Below, piece after piece: positions 17,989-26,490 of a DNA stretch of 64,000 bases. This stretch comes from Oceanicella sp. SM1341 (lineage in GTDB: Bacteria; Pseudomonadota; Alphaproteobacteria; Rhodobacterales; Rhodobacteraceae): assembly GCF_003448965.1 (NCBI RefSeq), contig NZ_QRGC01000007.1, forward strand, positions 124,001 to 188,000, read 5' to 3'. Position 1 is the stretch's first letter. Every line of letters starts with the position of its first letter. The position numbers were made by a program, and so were the translations under genes. Below the pieces are notes generated by a model that saw only the letters and a list, made by a program, of their open reading frames with translations, was not told where the DNA came from and did no database searches.

Positions 17989-18270
17989 TCAGGCGCCCTG
18001 GCTGAGCGCGGGGTCCGGGCGGACCTGCTCGCACCAGGCGCGGATCGCCTCGTCGAGCGAGTTGGCGGTGGCGGAGGCGCCGAGGATGACGATGGTGCAG
18101 CCATCCTCGGCCCAGGCCGTCTCGGCACCGTCTTCCATGCAAAGCGTCTCGAGCAGCTCCTGGCGGTCCTCCGGCGTGAAGCGCCGGCGGAAATCCTCGG
18201 AGATGGCGCGGCGGCGCTGCCCTGTGCGGGTGAGCGCGGCATGCGAGATACCGGGGGTCTGGATCGTCAT
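17989..18270 (-). CDS. Small conserved-looking hypothetical protein (93 aa)
   Basis: A 93-residue acidic protein starting MTIQTPGISHAALTR. The ATG is preceded by AAAGGA at a good distance, which favours it over an in-frame start 25 codons upstream in low-complexity sequence. The centre has 'EDFRRRFTPEDRQELLETLCMED' (in parts), then 'GCTIVILGASATANSLDEAI'. It looks like a compact alpha/beta protein with two cysteines. I do not recognise the family. Codon use matches that of neighbouring real genes. Confidence 0.55.
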   Translation of the reverse strand: MTIQTPGISHAALTRTGQRRRAISEDFRRRFTPEDRQELLETLCMEDGAETAWAEDGCTIVILGASATANSLDEAIRAWCEQVRPDPALSQGA

Positions 18271-18759
18271 CTGCGTGGTCCTTTCGCATTCGGCCGCCGG
18301 TCCCGGCGGGGCCGGACAGCGGTGCGTTGTTCGGGACACTCCCATGCCGGCCCGGGCGGGCGGCAGGAGCGGTCGCGTTCGTTCCGCGCCGGGATCAGCA
18401 CGGGGCAGGTGCCGCGGAGGGCACTGCCGGGAGCGGGTTGCCAGCCCCGCGGATATGCGGAGAGTTTGGCGTCGGCTCTGGTACGTGGGTCGGACAGGTC
18501 ACCGGATGGCGGCGTCGCGCGTTGCCTCTATCCGGTTCTGCCCCAGATCATCACGCTCGGAACGAAGACACGAAACATTCTGTAACACAGAACCGGCTCC
18601 ACCTTTGAGCTAAATTTTCCCCACCCACCCGCGGAGGGCGAAGCCCGCCGGATTCCAGTCGGTTACGCAGGGGTTTCGGCCGCCTCGCGCCGTGCGGCGC
18701 GGAGGTCCGCACTCACGCCGGGGGCGAATCGGGCCGAATCGGCCAGGCCGGAACGCAGA
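18271..18759. other. Intergenic stretch with no recognised gene
   Basis: About 490 nt between the small gene and the opgD terminator. It includes a less GC-rich patch at about 18540-18625. Short frames on both strands lack ribosome sites and protein-like composition. Nothing else is seen. Confidence 0.5.
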
Positions 18760-18783
18760 CGGCCCCGCGCAAGGGCGGGGCCG
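18760..18783 (-). terminator. Hairpin downstream of opgD
   Basis: CGGCCCCGC (18760-18768) pairs with GCGGGGCCG (18775-18783) around a 6-nt loop, 37 nt after the opgD stop codon on the minus strand. It is a strong stem without a clear U-run. Confidence 0.5.
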
Positions 18784-18820
18784 CTCTGATGGTGTTCACG
18801 CCGGAGGGAGCCGGCCCCGC

Positions 18821-20413
18821 TCAGCTCGGCACGATGTTGCGGCGGTCGAACTGGAAGAGCCAGGTCTCGGTGAGCGGCGCGTCGTCGAGCGAGAGGTACA
18901 TGCGCAGCTCGGTGGCCTGCTGCTCGGGCTCGAGCTCGAGGTCGATGGTCGCGCGCCAGACATTGCCGTCGGGCACCGGCTCGGCGAAGGTGCGGATCAC
19001 CCGGCCGTGCGAGCTGCTCACCTCCACTTCGGGGAAGACGCCGTAGGGGATCCTGGTCATCACCGAGGGGCGGTCGAACTCCACCACGAACTTGTACTGG
19101 TTGGCCGGGCGCGGCTTGCCCGGCTCGCCGCCGCGGCCGATGCGGGTGGCGACGGTCTGGGCGATGTTCTCGGCCGGGTGCGGCTCGCCGTCCTGCCAGT
19201 AGAGCCGGTAGTGCAGCCGGTAGCTGCTGCCCGCGGTGGCCGGCGCCTCGGGCACCCAGAAGGCGCCGATGTTGTCGTGGATCTCGTCGTCGGTGGGGAT
19301 CTCGAGCAGCTGCACCGCGCCCGCGCCCAGCGGCTCCACCGGCTCCACCCACAGGCTGGGGCGTCGGTCGTAGCGCACACCGTCCTGGAAATGGTCGAAC
19401 AGCCGGTCGCGCTGCATCAGCCCGAAGCCTTTCGGATCATGGTCCTGGAAGGCGGCGACGGAGGTGAAGGGCGGGTTGTTGAGCGGGCGCCAGATGCGCT
19501 CGCCCGCGCCGGTCCACAGCGCGAGCCCGTCGGAATCATGCACCTCGGGGCGCCAGTCGTTGATGCGCTCGCGGCCGTATTCGCCGTACCAGAACATCGA
19601 GGTGAGCGGGATGAGGCCGAGCCGGCCGATGTCGGCGCGCAGGAACAGCGCGCACTCCACCTCCATGTTCACGCCGGCCGTGCGGTCGATGCCGCGGGTC
19701 ATGCGGAAGCGGTAGGCGCCGGTGATGCTGGGCCCGTCGAGCAGGGCGCAGACGGTCACCGGGGCGTCGGGGTCGGTGGTCTCCTCGATGTAGAACTCGG
19801 TGAAATCGGGGAATTCCTCCGGCCGGTCGGGCAGGGCGGCATCCACCACCACGCCGCGCGCCGAGAGCCCGTACTGGCCCGAGGCGCCGATGGCGCGGAA
19901 GTAGGAGGCGCCGAGGAAGGCCACCCAGTCCTGCGTGGGCCAGTCGGCCTCGCTGTTCCATTCCTGCAGGCGGAAGCCGGCGAAGCCGGAATCGGGCGGC
20001 AGCTGCCGGGCCGGGCTGTCCTGAGGCATGTCGAACAGGTCCGGGCTGTAGGCGATCTCGGTGGCGGTGTCGCCCTCGACCATGTGCATCTTCACCGCCT
20101 TGGTGAAGAACTGGCCGAGGTGGAAGAAGGTCACCGGGTAGGCGCCGTGACGGTCGGCGAAGGGGGCGCGGTCGGTCTTGAACTTCAGCTTGCCGTGCGC
20201 CTCGTAGTCGATCTGCGCGGTGACCTCGGGCATGGGCCGGTAGGGGGGCGTGTAGGGCGCCTTCGCGGCGGCCTCGGCGCGGGAGACGAGCTCCTCGTAG
20301 GAGAAGGGCTGCAAGGCGCCCTGTGCGAGTGCGCGCCGGGCGGCGAGCGGCGTGGCAAGAAGAGCGGCGAGGCCGGCAGTGCCGCGCAGCATGTCGCGTC
20401 TGTTCAGATGCAT
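18821..20413 (-). CDS. opgD: Glucan biosynthesis protein D (OpgD/MdoD), Tat-exported
   Basis: A 530-residue periplasmic protein of the MdoG/OpgG family, which shapes osmoregulated periplasmic glucans. The chosen ATG follows AAGGGG and starts a Tat signal (LNRRDMLRGTAGLAALL), the feature that separates OpgD from Sec-exported OpgG. The mature protein shows the family segments 'FSYEELVSRAEAAA', 'VTFFHLGQFF', 'FGASYFRAIG'-like 'LGASYFRAIGASGQYGLSARG' (in parts), 'MFWYGEYGR', 'VHDSDGLALWTGAGERIWRPL' (in parts) and the C-terminal beta-sandwich 'RMYLSLDDAPLTETWLFQ'. No opgH glucosyltransferase gene is adjacent, so it acts from a separate locus. Confidence 0.95.
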   Translation of the reverse strand: MHLNRRDMLRGTAGLAALLATPLAARRALAQGALQPFSYEELVSRAEAAAKAPYTPPYRPMPEVTAQIDYEAHGKLKFKTDRAPFADRHGAYPVTFFHLGQFFTKAVKMHMVEGDTATEIAYSPDLFDMPQDSPARQLPPDSGFAGFRLQEWNSEADWPTQDWVAFLGASYFRAIGASGQYGLSARGVVVDAALPDRPEEFPDFTEFYIEETTDPDAPVTVCALLDGPSITGAYRFRMTRGIDRTAGVNMEVECALFLRADIGRLGLIPLTSMFWYGEYGRERINDWRPEVHDSDGLALWTGAGERIWRPLNNPPFTSVAAFQDHDPKGFGLMQRDRLFDHFQDGVRYDRRPSLWVEPVEPLGAGAVQLLEIPTDDEIHDNIGAFWVPEAPATAGSSYRLHYRLYWQDGEPHPAENIAQTVATRIGRGGEPGKPRPANQYKFVVEFDRPSVMTRIPYGVFPEVEVSSSHGRVIRTFAEPVPDGNVWRATIDLELEPEQQATELRMYLSLDDAPLTETWLFQFDRRNIVPS

Positions 20414-20665
20414 CTGATCCCCTTGGTCCCTGTGTCGTGGCGTTGGCCTGTCGCAACGCAACAGACAATAATGGTCAGCTTCGTCAACATTTCCAGAAGC
20501 TTCCCGAAAGCGCGAACACTGCGTGAGCGGCTGCACGCGGCGCGGCGGGCCGCTTCATTCCACCGGAAGGTAGTGCAATCAGGAGCTTGGCAGGCCCCGC
20601 TCACACCGGGTGCGAAGGTCCGGGCGCAGCCCCGGGCCGTGGCAACGCGCCGCGGCAGGCGCGCC

Positions 20666-21811
20666 TCAGGCCGCCGCAAGCCGCCGGCGCGCGATGGCGG
20701 CGAGCAGCTGTGCGCCGGGCATCAGCGCGCGGTCGTCGAAGTCGTACTCCGGGTTGTGCAGCGGCGCCGAGGCCTCGCCGTTGCCGATGAAGGTGAAGAC
20801 GCCGGGCACATGGGCGAGGAAGCGGGCGAAGTCCTCCGAGGCGCAGACCGGCTCCGCCGCGGCGCAGACCGTGGCGCCGGGCAGGCTGCGGGCGGCGGCC
20901 ACCACCTCCTGCGCCAGCGCGGGGTCGTTGAGCAGCGGCACAAACTCGCGCCGGTACTCCACCGTGACGTCGAGCGCATAGGAGGTGGCGGTGCCGGCGG
21001 CGAGGCGGCGCATCTCCGCCTCGATGCGGGCCGAGACGGCGGGGGTGAAGCTGCGCGCGTCGCCGAGGAGCCGCACCGTGCCGGGCAGCACGTTGCGCGT
21101 GCCGTCGGTGAGGAATTCGGTCACCGAGACCACCGCCGCCTCCGCCGGGCTGAGCCGGCGCGAGACGATGCCCTGCAGGTCGCCCACCAGGGCGCAGCCC
21201 GCCACCAGCGCCTCGCGCCCGGTGTCGGGGCGCGCGGCATGGCCGCCGGTGCCGCGCAGGGTGATCTCGAAAATGTCCTCCGCGGCCATGAGCGCGCCGG
21301 GCCGGGTGGCGACATGGCCGATCGGCAGGCCCGGCATGTTGTGCAGCCCGTGGATCTCGTCGAAGGGAAAGCGGCTCAGCAGCCCGTCATCGAGCATGGC
21401 GAGGGCGCCGCGGCCCCATTCCTCGGCCGGCTGGAAGAGGAAGCGCACCGTGCCGTCGAAACCGCCTTCCGCCGCCAGAAGGTGTGCCGCACCGAGCAGC
21501 ATGGCCACGTGGCCGTCATGGCCGCAGGCGTGCATCAGCCCGGGGCTGCGCGAGCCGTGCGGGCGGCCGGGGGTCTCCGCGATGCGCAGGGCGTCCATGT
21601 CGGCGCGCAGGGCGATGGCGCGGTTGCCCGCGCCGCGGCGCAGGGTGGCGACCACGCCGGTGCCGCCGATGCCGCGCGCCACCTCGAGCCCGAGGGCTTC
21701 CAGCGTGTCGGCCACGAAGGCGGCGGTCCCGTGTTCCTCGAAGCCGAACTCGGGGGCCGCGTGCAGCCGGTGGCGCCAGCCGGTCATGCGGGCGAGGAGG
21801 GGGGCGTTCAT
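20666..21811 (-). CDS. M20 family amidohydrolase (hippurate/N-acyl-amino acid hydrolase type)
   Basis: A 381-residue M20D metallopeptidase-family enzyme that removes acyl groups from N-acyl amino acids. Visible motifs are 'IALRADMDALRI', 'GLMHACGHDGHVAMLLGAA' (metal-binding CGHDGH), 'QPAEEWGRGALAMLDDG' (catalytic Glu) and the dimerisation domain 'TGGHAARPD'. It overlaps the diaminopropionate ammonia-lyase gene by 4 nt (ATGA, 21808-21811). The pair suggests that an acylated diamino acid is first deacylated and then deaminated. Confidence 0.92.
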   Translation of the reverse strand: MNAPLLARMTGWRHRLHAAPEFGFEEHGTAAFVADTLEALGLEVARGIGGTGVVATLRRGAGNRAIALRADMDALRIAETPGRPHGSRSPGLMHACGHDGHVAMLLGAAHLLAAEGGFDGTVRFLFQPAEEWGRGALAMLDDGLLSRFPFDEIHGLHNMPGLPIGHVATRPGALMAAEDIFEITLRGTGGHAARPDTGREALVAGCALVGDLQGIVSRRLSPAEAAVVSVTEFLTDGTRNVLPGTVRLLGDARSFTPAVSARIEAEMRRLAAGTATSYALDVTVEYRREFVPLLNDPALAQEVVAAARSLPGATVCAAAEPVCASEDFARFLAHVPGVFTFIGNGEASAPLHNPEYDFDDRALMPGAQLLAAIARRRLAAA

Positions 21812-23007
21812 GCGCGCGCTCCGGCCAGCACCGCCTCCGGGCGCAGGCCGGTGAGGCTGTGGTAGAGCGCGGGGTCGGTCGCGCCCTCGGTGTTGATCAC
21901 CAGCACCCGGGCGGCGGGGCCGAGGCCGAGTGCGTCGCCCAGGCGCCCGTCGTCGAGCGCGTGGAGCAGGCCGGCGAGGCCGGCGGCCCCGCTCTCGCCC
22001 GCCACGATGGCGGGGTCTCCCGGCTCGGGCGCGGCGAGCCGGCGCATGGCGGCGGGGGCGCTCTCCTCGTCGAGCGCGAGGAAACCCTCGGCCAGCCGCT
22101 CGAGGATGCGCCAGGCCACGCGGGAGGGCTCGTAGCACTCGAGCATCGCCATCACCGTCGGTGCCTCCTCGGGCACGCGCACCGGCGCGCCGGCCCGGGC
22201 GGAGGCGAGCAGGCAGGCCGCGCGCTGCGGCTCGACCACGACCACCCGCGGCATGCGCGGCCCGAGCAGCGCCTGCAGGTGCCCGGCCACCGCGGCGGCA
22301 AAGCCCCCCACGCCGGCCTGCAGGAAGACATGCGTGGGCGGGGCGGGCAGGGCGGCCAGCGCCTCGGCCACCAGCACGGTGTAGCCCTGCATCACCAGGC
22401 CGGGAATGCGCTCGTAGCCGGGCCAGGACGTGTCGGAGACCACGGTCCAGCCCTCGGCCTCCGCCACCCGCGCCGCCTCCTCCACCGAGGCGTCGTAGCT
22501 GCCCTGCACCCGGATCATCCGCGCGCCGAAGGCGGCGATGGCGGCGACGCGCGCCTCGCTGACGCCGGAATGCACGAAGATCGCGGCCCGTGCGCCGCAC
22601 AGCCGCGCGCCCTGGGCCACGGAGCGGCCGTGGTTGCCGTCGGTGGCACAGGCGAAGGTCATTCCGGCGGCGATGGCGCGCACCGGGGCGGAGGCGAGGT
22701 CCTGCGGGGCCACGGGCCGGCCGAGCCGGCGGGCCGCCTCCTCCAGCACCAGCACCTGAACCGCGTAGGCGCCGCCGAGCGCCTTGAAGCTGCCCAGCCC
22801 CAGCCGCGCGCCCTCGTCCTTCACGTGCAGGGCGCCGAGGCCGAGGCGCGCCGCAAGGCCGGGCAGGGCGGTGAGCGGCGTGGGCCCGTGGTCGGGGCGC
22901 AGGGGCAGCAAGGCGGCGGCGCGGGCCACGCCCCCGGGCGCGAAGAGCTCCGCGTCCGCGGGCAAGAGCGGCGCGCCGCGCAGGGCGCTGCGATTGGCGA
23001 TGTACAT
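21808..23007 (-). CDS. dpaL: Diaminopropionate ammonia-lyase
   Basis: A 399-residue PLP enzyme that converts 2,3-diaminopropionate to pyruvate and ammonia. The PLP lysine is K75 in 'GLGSFKALGGAYA'. The glycine loop, 'ACATDGNHGRSVA' and 'FVHSGVSEARVAAI' are typical of this fold-type II family, and the length fits DpaL (about 400). It is the first gene of a two-gene operon with the M20 hydrolase, divergent from an Lrp-type regulator. Confidence 0.93.
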   Translation of the reverse strand: MYIANRSALRGAPLLPADAELFAPGGVARAAALLPLRPDHGPTPLTALPGLAARLGLGALHVKDEGARLGLGSFKALGGAYAVQVLVLEEAARRLGRPVAPQDLASAPVRAIAAGMTFACATDGNHGRSVAQGARLCGARAAIFVHSGVSEARVAAIAAFGARMIRVQGSYDASVEEAARVAEAEGWTVVSDTSWPGYERIPGLVMQGYTVLVAEALAALPAPPTHVFLQAGVGGFAAAVAGHLQALLGPRMPRVVVVEPQRAACLLASARAGAPVRVPEEAPTVMAMLECYEPSRVAWRILERLAEGFLALDEESAPAAMRRLAAPEPGDPAIVAGESGAAGLAGLLHALDDGRLGDALGLGPAARVLVINTEGATDPALYHSLTGLRPEAVLAGARA

Positions 23008-23031
23008 GGCTGGTCTCCTCGGCTGACCCGC

Positions 23032-23094
23032 GCAATGCTATTGCACGGGAGGGGAGTAATCCGCTGTATTTCACCCCGTCCGATGCAAGTTTGC
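23032..23094. promoter_or_regulatory. Two GCAA/TTGC palindromes in the dpaL-Lrp divergent region
   Basis: GCAAT-GCT-ATTGC (23032-23044) and GCAA-GT-TTGC (23085-23094) lie between the divergent starts, 53 nt apart centre to centre by start position, about five helical turns. Same-face paired sites suit an octameric Lrp/AsnC regulator. This is a candidate operator pair only. Confidence 0.45.
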
Positions 23095-23116
23095 TTCACG
23101 AGGGAGGCCCCCGGCG

Positions 23117-23590
23117 ATGCAGGAGCCCGACCGTTTCGACCGCGCGATCCTCGCGATCCTGCAGCGCGACAACCGCACGCCGCAGCGGCGCATCGCCGAG
23201 GAGGTGGGGCTCTCGGCCCCGGCCGTGCAGCGGCGCATCCGGCGGATGGAGGCGGAGGGGGTGATCACGGCCAACGTGGCTCTGGTGGCGCCCGAGGCGC
23301 TGGGACGCGCGCTCACCATCATCGTGGAAGTGGCGCTGGAGAGCGAGTCGGCCGAGCTGCTGGACGCGGCGAAGCGCGCCTTCTCGGCCGCGCCGGAGGT
23401 GCAGCAATGCTACTACGTCACCGGCGAGGTGGATTTCGTGCTGCTGCTCACGCTGCGCAGCATGGCCGAATACGAGGCCTTCACCCGCCGGGTGTTCTTC
23501 GCCGACGCGAACCTGCGCTTCTTCCGTACCCTCGTGGTGATGGACAGGGTGCGCGCCGGGCTCGACATGCCGGTGGCGCCCGCCCCCTGA
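23117..23590 (+). CDS. Lrp/AsnC family transcriptional regulator
   Basis: A 157-residue regulator. The HTH region is residues 5-65 ('FDRAILAILQRDNRTPQRRIAEEVGLSAPAVQRRI' in parts) and the RAM ligand-binding domain follows ('VQQCYYVTGEVDFVLLL'). The size and domain order match Lrp-family local regulators. It is divergent from dpaL and probably responds to diaminopropionate or a related amino acid. It converges with the MarR-like gene, with only 16 nt between stops. Confidence 0.93.
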   Translation: MQEPDRFDRAILAILQRDNRTPQRRIAEEVGLSAPAVQRRIRRMEAEGVITANVALVAPEALGRALTIIVEVALESESAELLDAAKRAFSAAPEVQQCYYVTGEVDFVLLLTLRSMAEYEAFTRRVFFADANLRFFRTLVVMDRVRAGLDMPVAPAP

Positions 23591-23606
23591 GCGCCGTGGT
23601 GCGCGC

Positions 23607-24149
23607 TCAGCGCCGGTGGGTGGCGGCGACGCGGGCCACCTCCTCGTAGATGCCGGTGAGCACGTTGAGCGTGCGGGTGGCGGCGGCGAGGCGCTCGGCA
23701 AAGCCGGGCAGGCCGTGGATCTCCTCGATGAGCAGGCGCCGGCGCAGGGCGCCGTAGGCGTCGGTCACCTGCCGGCCCTCCTCGGTGGCGCGCCAGGTGA
23801 TGCCGGTGCGGCTGGAGCCCTGCTTCTCCACCAGCCCCGCGCCGAGCAGCTTGCGCAGCGCGTACTGGATGTTGGGGATGTCGTCGCGGTTGGTGAGCCG
23901 GGCGAGCTCCTTCACCGATTTCGGCCGGTCGTTCATGCGGATCACGTGCAGCAGCGCGTTCTCCGGCCCGGTGGCGGCGAGATCGGACACCGAGGCGAGG
24001 CATTCCGCCTGCCAGCGGTTGAACCCCTCGAAGGCCCGCATCAGGGCGAATTCGAGCTCGCTCGTCGCCACCTCGGGCGGGCTCTCGGAGAGATGCCAGG
24101 AAAGGTCGAGATCGCCGCGCCGGGGCTGCGGCTCGTCGCTGTCGGTCAT
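23607..24149 (-). CDS. MarR-type winged-helix regulator
   Basis: A 180-residue predicted DNA-binding protein. An N-terminal helical part ('ELEFALMRAFEGFNRWQAECL') is followed by a winged helix (about residues 65-130: 'KSVKELARLTNRDDIPNIQYALRKLLGAGLV' in parts, then the wing 'GSSRTGITWRATEEG') and a C-terminal dimerisation helix. It is divergent from the LLM flavin oxidoreductase gene across 157 nt of AT-rich DNA, so it is probably that gene's repressor. An in-frame start far upstream would run into that gene, so I chose the internal ATG. Confidence 0.8.
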   Translation of the reverse strand: MTDSDEPQPRRGDLDLSWHLSESPPEVATSELEFALMRAFEGFNRWQAECLASVSDLAATGPENALLHVIRMNDRPKSVKELARLTNRDDIPNIQYALRKLLGAGLVEKQGSSRTGITWRATEEGRQVTDAYGALRRRLLIEEIHGLPGFAERLAAATRTLNVLTGIYEEVARVAATHRR

Positions 24150-24203
24150 GGGCGCGCTCCTCTGGGCAGGGCCGGGGCCCGGCAGATGACGATAGCGCCA
24201 CGC

Positions 24204-24231
24204 TTGACGCAATGCCAAGTTTGGATAGACT
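24204..24231 (+). promoter_or_regulatory. Candidate promoter with embedded palindrome for the LLM oxidoreductase gene
   Basis: TTGACG (24204-24209) and TAGACT (24226-24231) are 16 bp apart. The spacer holds the palindrome CCAA-GT-TTGG (24215-24224), positioned as an operator for the divergent MarR-like protein. The surrounding DNA is markedly AT-rich for this window. Confidence 0.4.
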
Positions 24232-24306
24232 TTCAATGCAAAAATTAATTCAAAACATATCCGCCGGGCCCGCCAGGGCTTCCGGCGGCCGACAAGGAGA
24301 GACCGC

Positions 24307-25398
24307 ATGGCCGAAAACCTCATGCTGCGCCGCGAGGGCTTCAAGCTCGGCACGTTTTCCTCGAACTGCTCCTCGGGGATGACGGTGACGAAGATCCCCG
24401 AGCGCTGGGACGCGAGCTGGGAGAACAACCTGAAGCTGGGCCGGATGCTCGACGAGGCCGGCATCGACTTCATGCTGCCCATCGCGCGCTGGATCGGCTA
24501 TGGCGGCGAGACCGATTTCCACGGCGGCGTGCTGGAGCCGGTGGTCTGGGCCACGGCGCTGCTCGCCTCCACGCAGCGCATCTCGGTGTTTGCCACGGTG
24601 CACACGGCGGCGAACAACCCGGTGGTGACCGCAAAGCAGATCGCCACCATGGACCAGGTGGGGGGCGGGCGCGCCGGGCTCAACATCGTCGCCGGCTGGA
24701 ACAAGCCGGAATACGAGGCGCTGGGCCTCGACCTGCCGGCCGACCACGAGACCCGCTACGGCTATGCGCAGGAGTGGTTCGACGTGGTGCGCAAGCTCTG
24801 GCAGAGCGACACGCATTTCGACTGGGAGGGCGAGTATTTCCATCTGCGCGGGGTGAAGGGCGCGCCGGGGCCGGTGCGCGGCGGCGTGCCGATCCTGAAT
24901 GCCGCGGGCTCGGGGCAGGGGCGCGAGTTCGCCACTCGCAACGCCGACTACCTGTTCACCCCGGCCATCGACCTCACCCGCTCGGTCGACGAGATCGCGG
25001 CGCTGAAGGCGCAGGCGGCGGGCAAGGGGCGCGAGGTGGGGGTGCTCACCTTCTCCCACGTGATCTGCCGCGAGACCGAGGCCGAGGCCCGCGACTGGCT
25101 CACCCACACCGCGGAGACGAATGCCGACTGGGAGGCAGTGGACAACCTGGTGAAGCTGCAGTTCGCCCATGCCCAGAGTTTCCCCCATGACCTGCTGGCG
25201 CAGATCCGCCACCTGATGGCGGCAGGCCATGGCGGCTACCCGCTCGTCGGCACGCCCGAGCAGGTGGTCGAGGGCATCCTGAGCCTGCACGCGGCGGGCT
25301 TTGCCGGCACCACCCTGTCCTTCGTCGATTACGCGGAGGAGTTTCCCTTCTTCCGCGACCGGGTGCTGCCGCTGCTCGCGCAGGCCGGCATCCGCTGA
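24307..25398 (+). CDS. LLM-class flavin-dependent oxidoreductase (RutA/SsuD-like)
   Basis: A 363-residue luciferase-like (TIM-barrel, reduced FMN-dependent) monooxygenase. Family landmarks are 'EAGIDFMLPIARWIGYGGETDF', 'VFATVHTAANNPVVTAKQIATMDQVGGGRAGLNIVAGW' (in parts) and 'RYGYAQEWFDVVRKLW'. The 'R-x-GYGG-x-T-x-F' and 'GWNKPEYEALG' segments are shared with pyrimidine oxygenase RutA, but the C-terminal half is closer to general SsuD-like members. It could act with the RutB gene at 30034, which is not adjacent. Regulation by the divergent MarR-like gene is likely. Confidence 0.88.
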   Translation: MAENLMLRREGFKLGTFSSNCSSGMTVTKIPERWDASWENNLKLGRMLDEAGIDFMLPIARWIGYGGETDFHGGVLEPVVWATALLASTQRISVFATVHTAANNPVVTAKQIATMDQVGGGRAGLNIVAGWNKPEYEALGLDLPADHETRYGYAQEWFDVVRKLWQSDTHFDWEGEYFHLRGVKGAPGPVRGGVPILNAAGSGQGREFATRNADYLFTPAIDLTRSVDEIAALKAQAAGKGREVGVLTFSHVICRETEAEARDWLTHTAETNADWEAVDNLVKLQFAHAQSFPHDLLAQIRHLMAAGHGGYPLVGTPEQVVEGILSLHAAGFAGTTLSFVDYAEEFPFFRDRVLPLLAQAGIR

Positions 25399-25422
25399 GG
25401 CGCCGCCGTCATCGCGCCGCCG

Positions 25423-26334
25423 TCATCGCGCCGCCCGGGCCGGCCGGGCGGCGAGCAGGGCCTCGATGTGCCCGAGGCCGGTGTCCAGCAACTCCGCCCG
25501 GCGCTCGATCACCTCGTGCCGGGCGAAGATGACGTTGAACTGTCCGGGGGCCTCGAAATCCCGCGCCACCGGGAAGAGACCGGCCTGGGCCAGGGCCTCC
25601 GTCACCTCGTCGGCGCGGGCGCCCTCCCTCCAGTACCCGAAGCTCTCGAGCTCGATGAACAGGATCGCGGTGTCGGCCAGCACCCGGCCGCCGCCGCGGA
25701 TCACCTGCATCTGCGCCCCTTCCACGTCGATCCAGAGCGCGTGTGGCGCGGGGATGGCATACATGCGGCGCAGGGCGTTGAGGGGGATGGTGCTCACCGT
25801 CACCTCCTCGTAGCGCACCTCGCCCTGGGCGCGGGGGCAGAGGCTGCCGATGGGATTGACCGGAGGCAGGCCGCGCCCGTCGATCGCGCGGGGGATGCGC
25901 AGGCGCGCGGTGCCGATGCTGCCCGCCGCCGCGGCATGGATGTAGCGTACCCGGGCGCGGATCGCGTCCCGCGCGAAGCGGGCGTAGACATGGGGGTTCG
26001 CCTCCAGCGCGTAGGCGGCGAGGTCGGGGCGCAAGGCGAGGGCGCGACGGCTCATCCCGGCCTCGAAGGCCCCGATCTCGAGCGTGCTGGCCACCGGTTC
26101 CTGCTCGAGCAGCGCGGCGAACATGTCCTGCAGCCGCTCGGCCAGGGCGAGGCGCAACGGGCTGTCCACCGGCTCGCCCTCGCGGTCCAGCAGCCGGGCA
26201 GCCTCGTGAAGACCGGCGAGGCGCGTGGCCATCTGCCCGGCCATGTCGGCCGGGGCACGCTCCGCACCGCCCTGTCGCATCGTCTCCCCTGTGCCGTGCA
26301 TCCGCTTGCGCTCCGCCTTGCCGGTGATGCGCAT
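25423..26334 (-). CDS. FkbM family methyltransferase
   Basis: A SAM-dependent methyltransferase with the FkbM pattern: 'STLEIGAFEAGMSRRAL' (SAM-binding loop), 'AYALEANPHVYARFARDAI' and the diagnostic 'ALWIDVEGAQMQVIRGGGRVL' (in parts). Later 'AILFIELESFGYWREG' is also typical. The start is uncertain: the longest frame gives 303 residues, and a downstream ATG (complement 26278-26280), preceded closely by GGGGAG, would give 285. FkbM enzymes modify sugars or polyketides, often for surface glycans, but no glycan genes are nearby. Confidence 0.85.
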   Translation of the reverse strand: MRITGKAERKRMHGTGETMRQGGAERAPADMAGQMATRLAGLHEAARLLDREGEPVDSPLRLALAERLQDMFAALLEQEPVASTLEIGAFEAGMSRRALALRPDLAAYALEANPHVYARFARDAIRARVRYIHAAAAGSIGTARLRIPRAIDGRGLPPVNPIGSLCPRAQGEVRYEEVTVSTIPLNALRRMYAIPAPHALWIDVEGAQMQVIRGGGRVLADTAILFIELESFGYWREGARADEVTEALAQAGLFPVARDFEAPGQFNVIFARHEVIERRAELLDTGLGHIEALLAARPARAAR

Positions 26335-26490
26335 CAGGTAAGGGCAGGGAGGTAAATTTCCGGTTCCCGTGCCCCTTCCCGGGCCCGGCGCACGTGGCGT
26401 CTATGCCTGGCGGCGCGCAATGGCCTATGCTGCCCGCAGATCGCCGGCCGCAGAGCGGCGGCGCGGGCATGCATCGGGGGGGAGCGCGGC

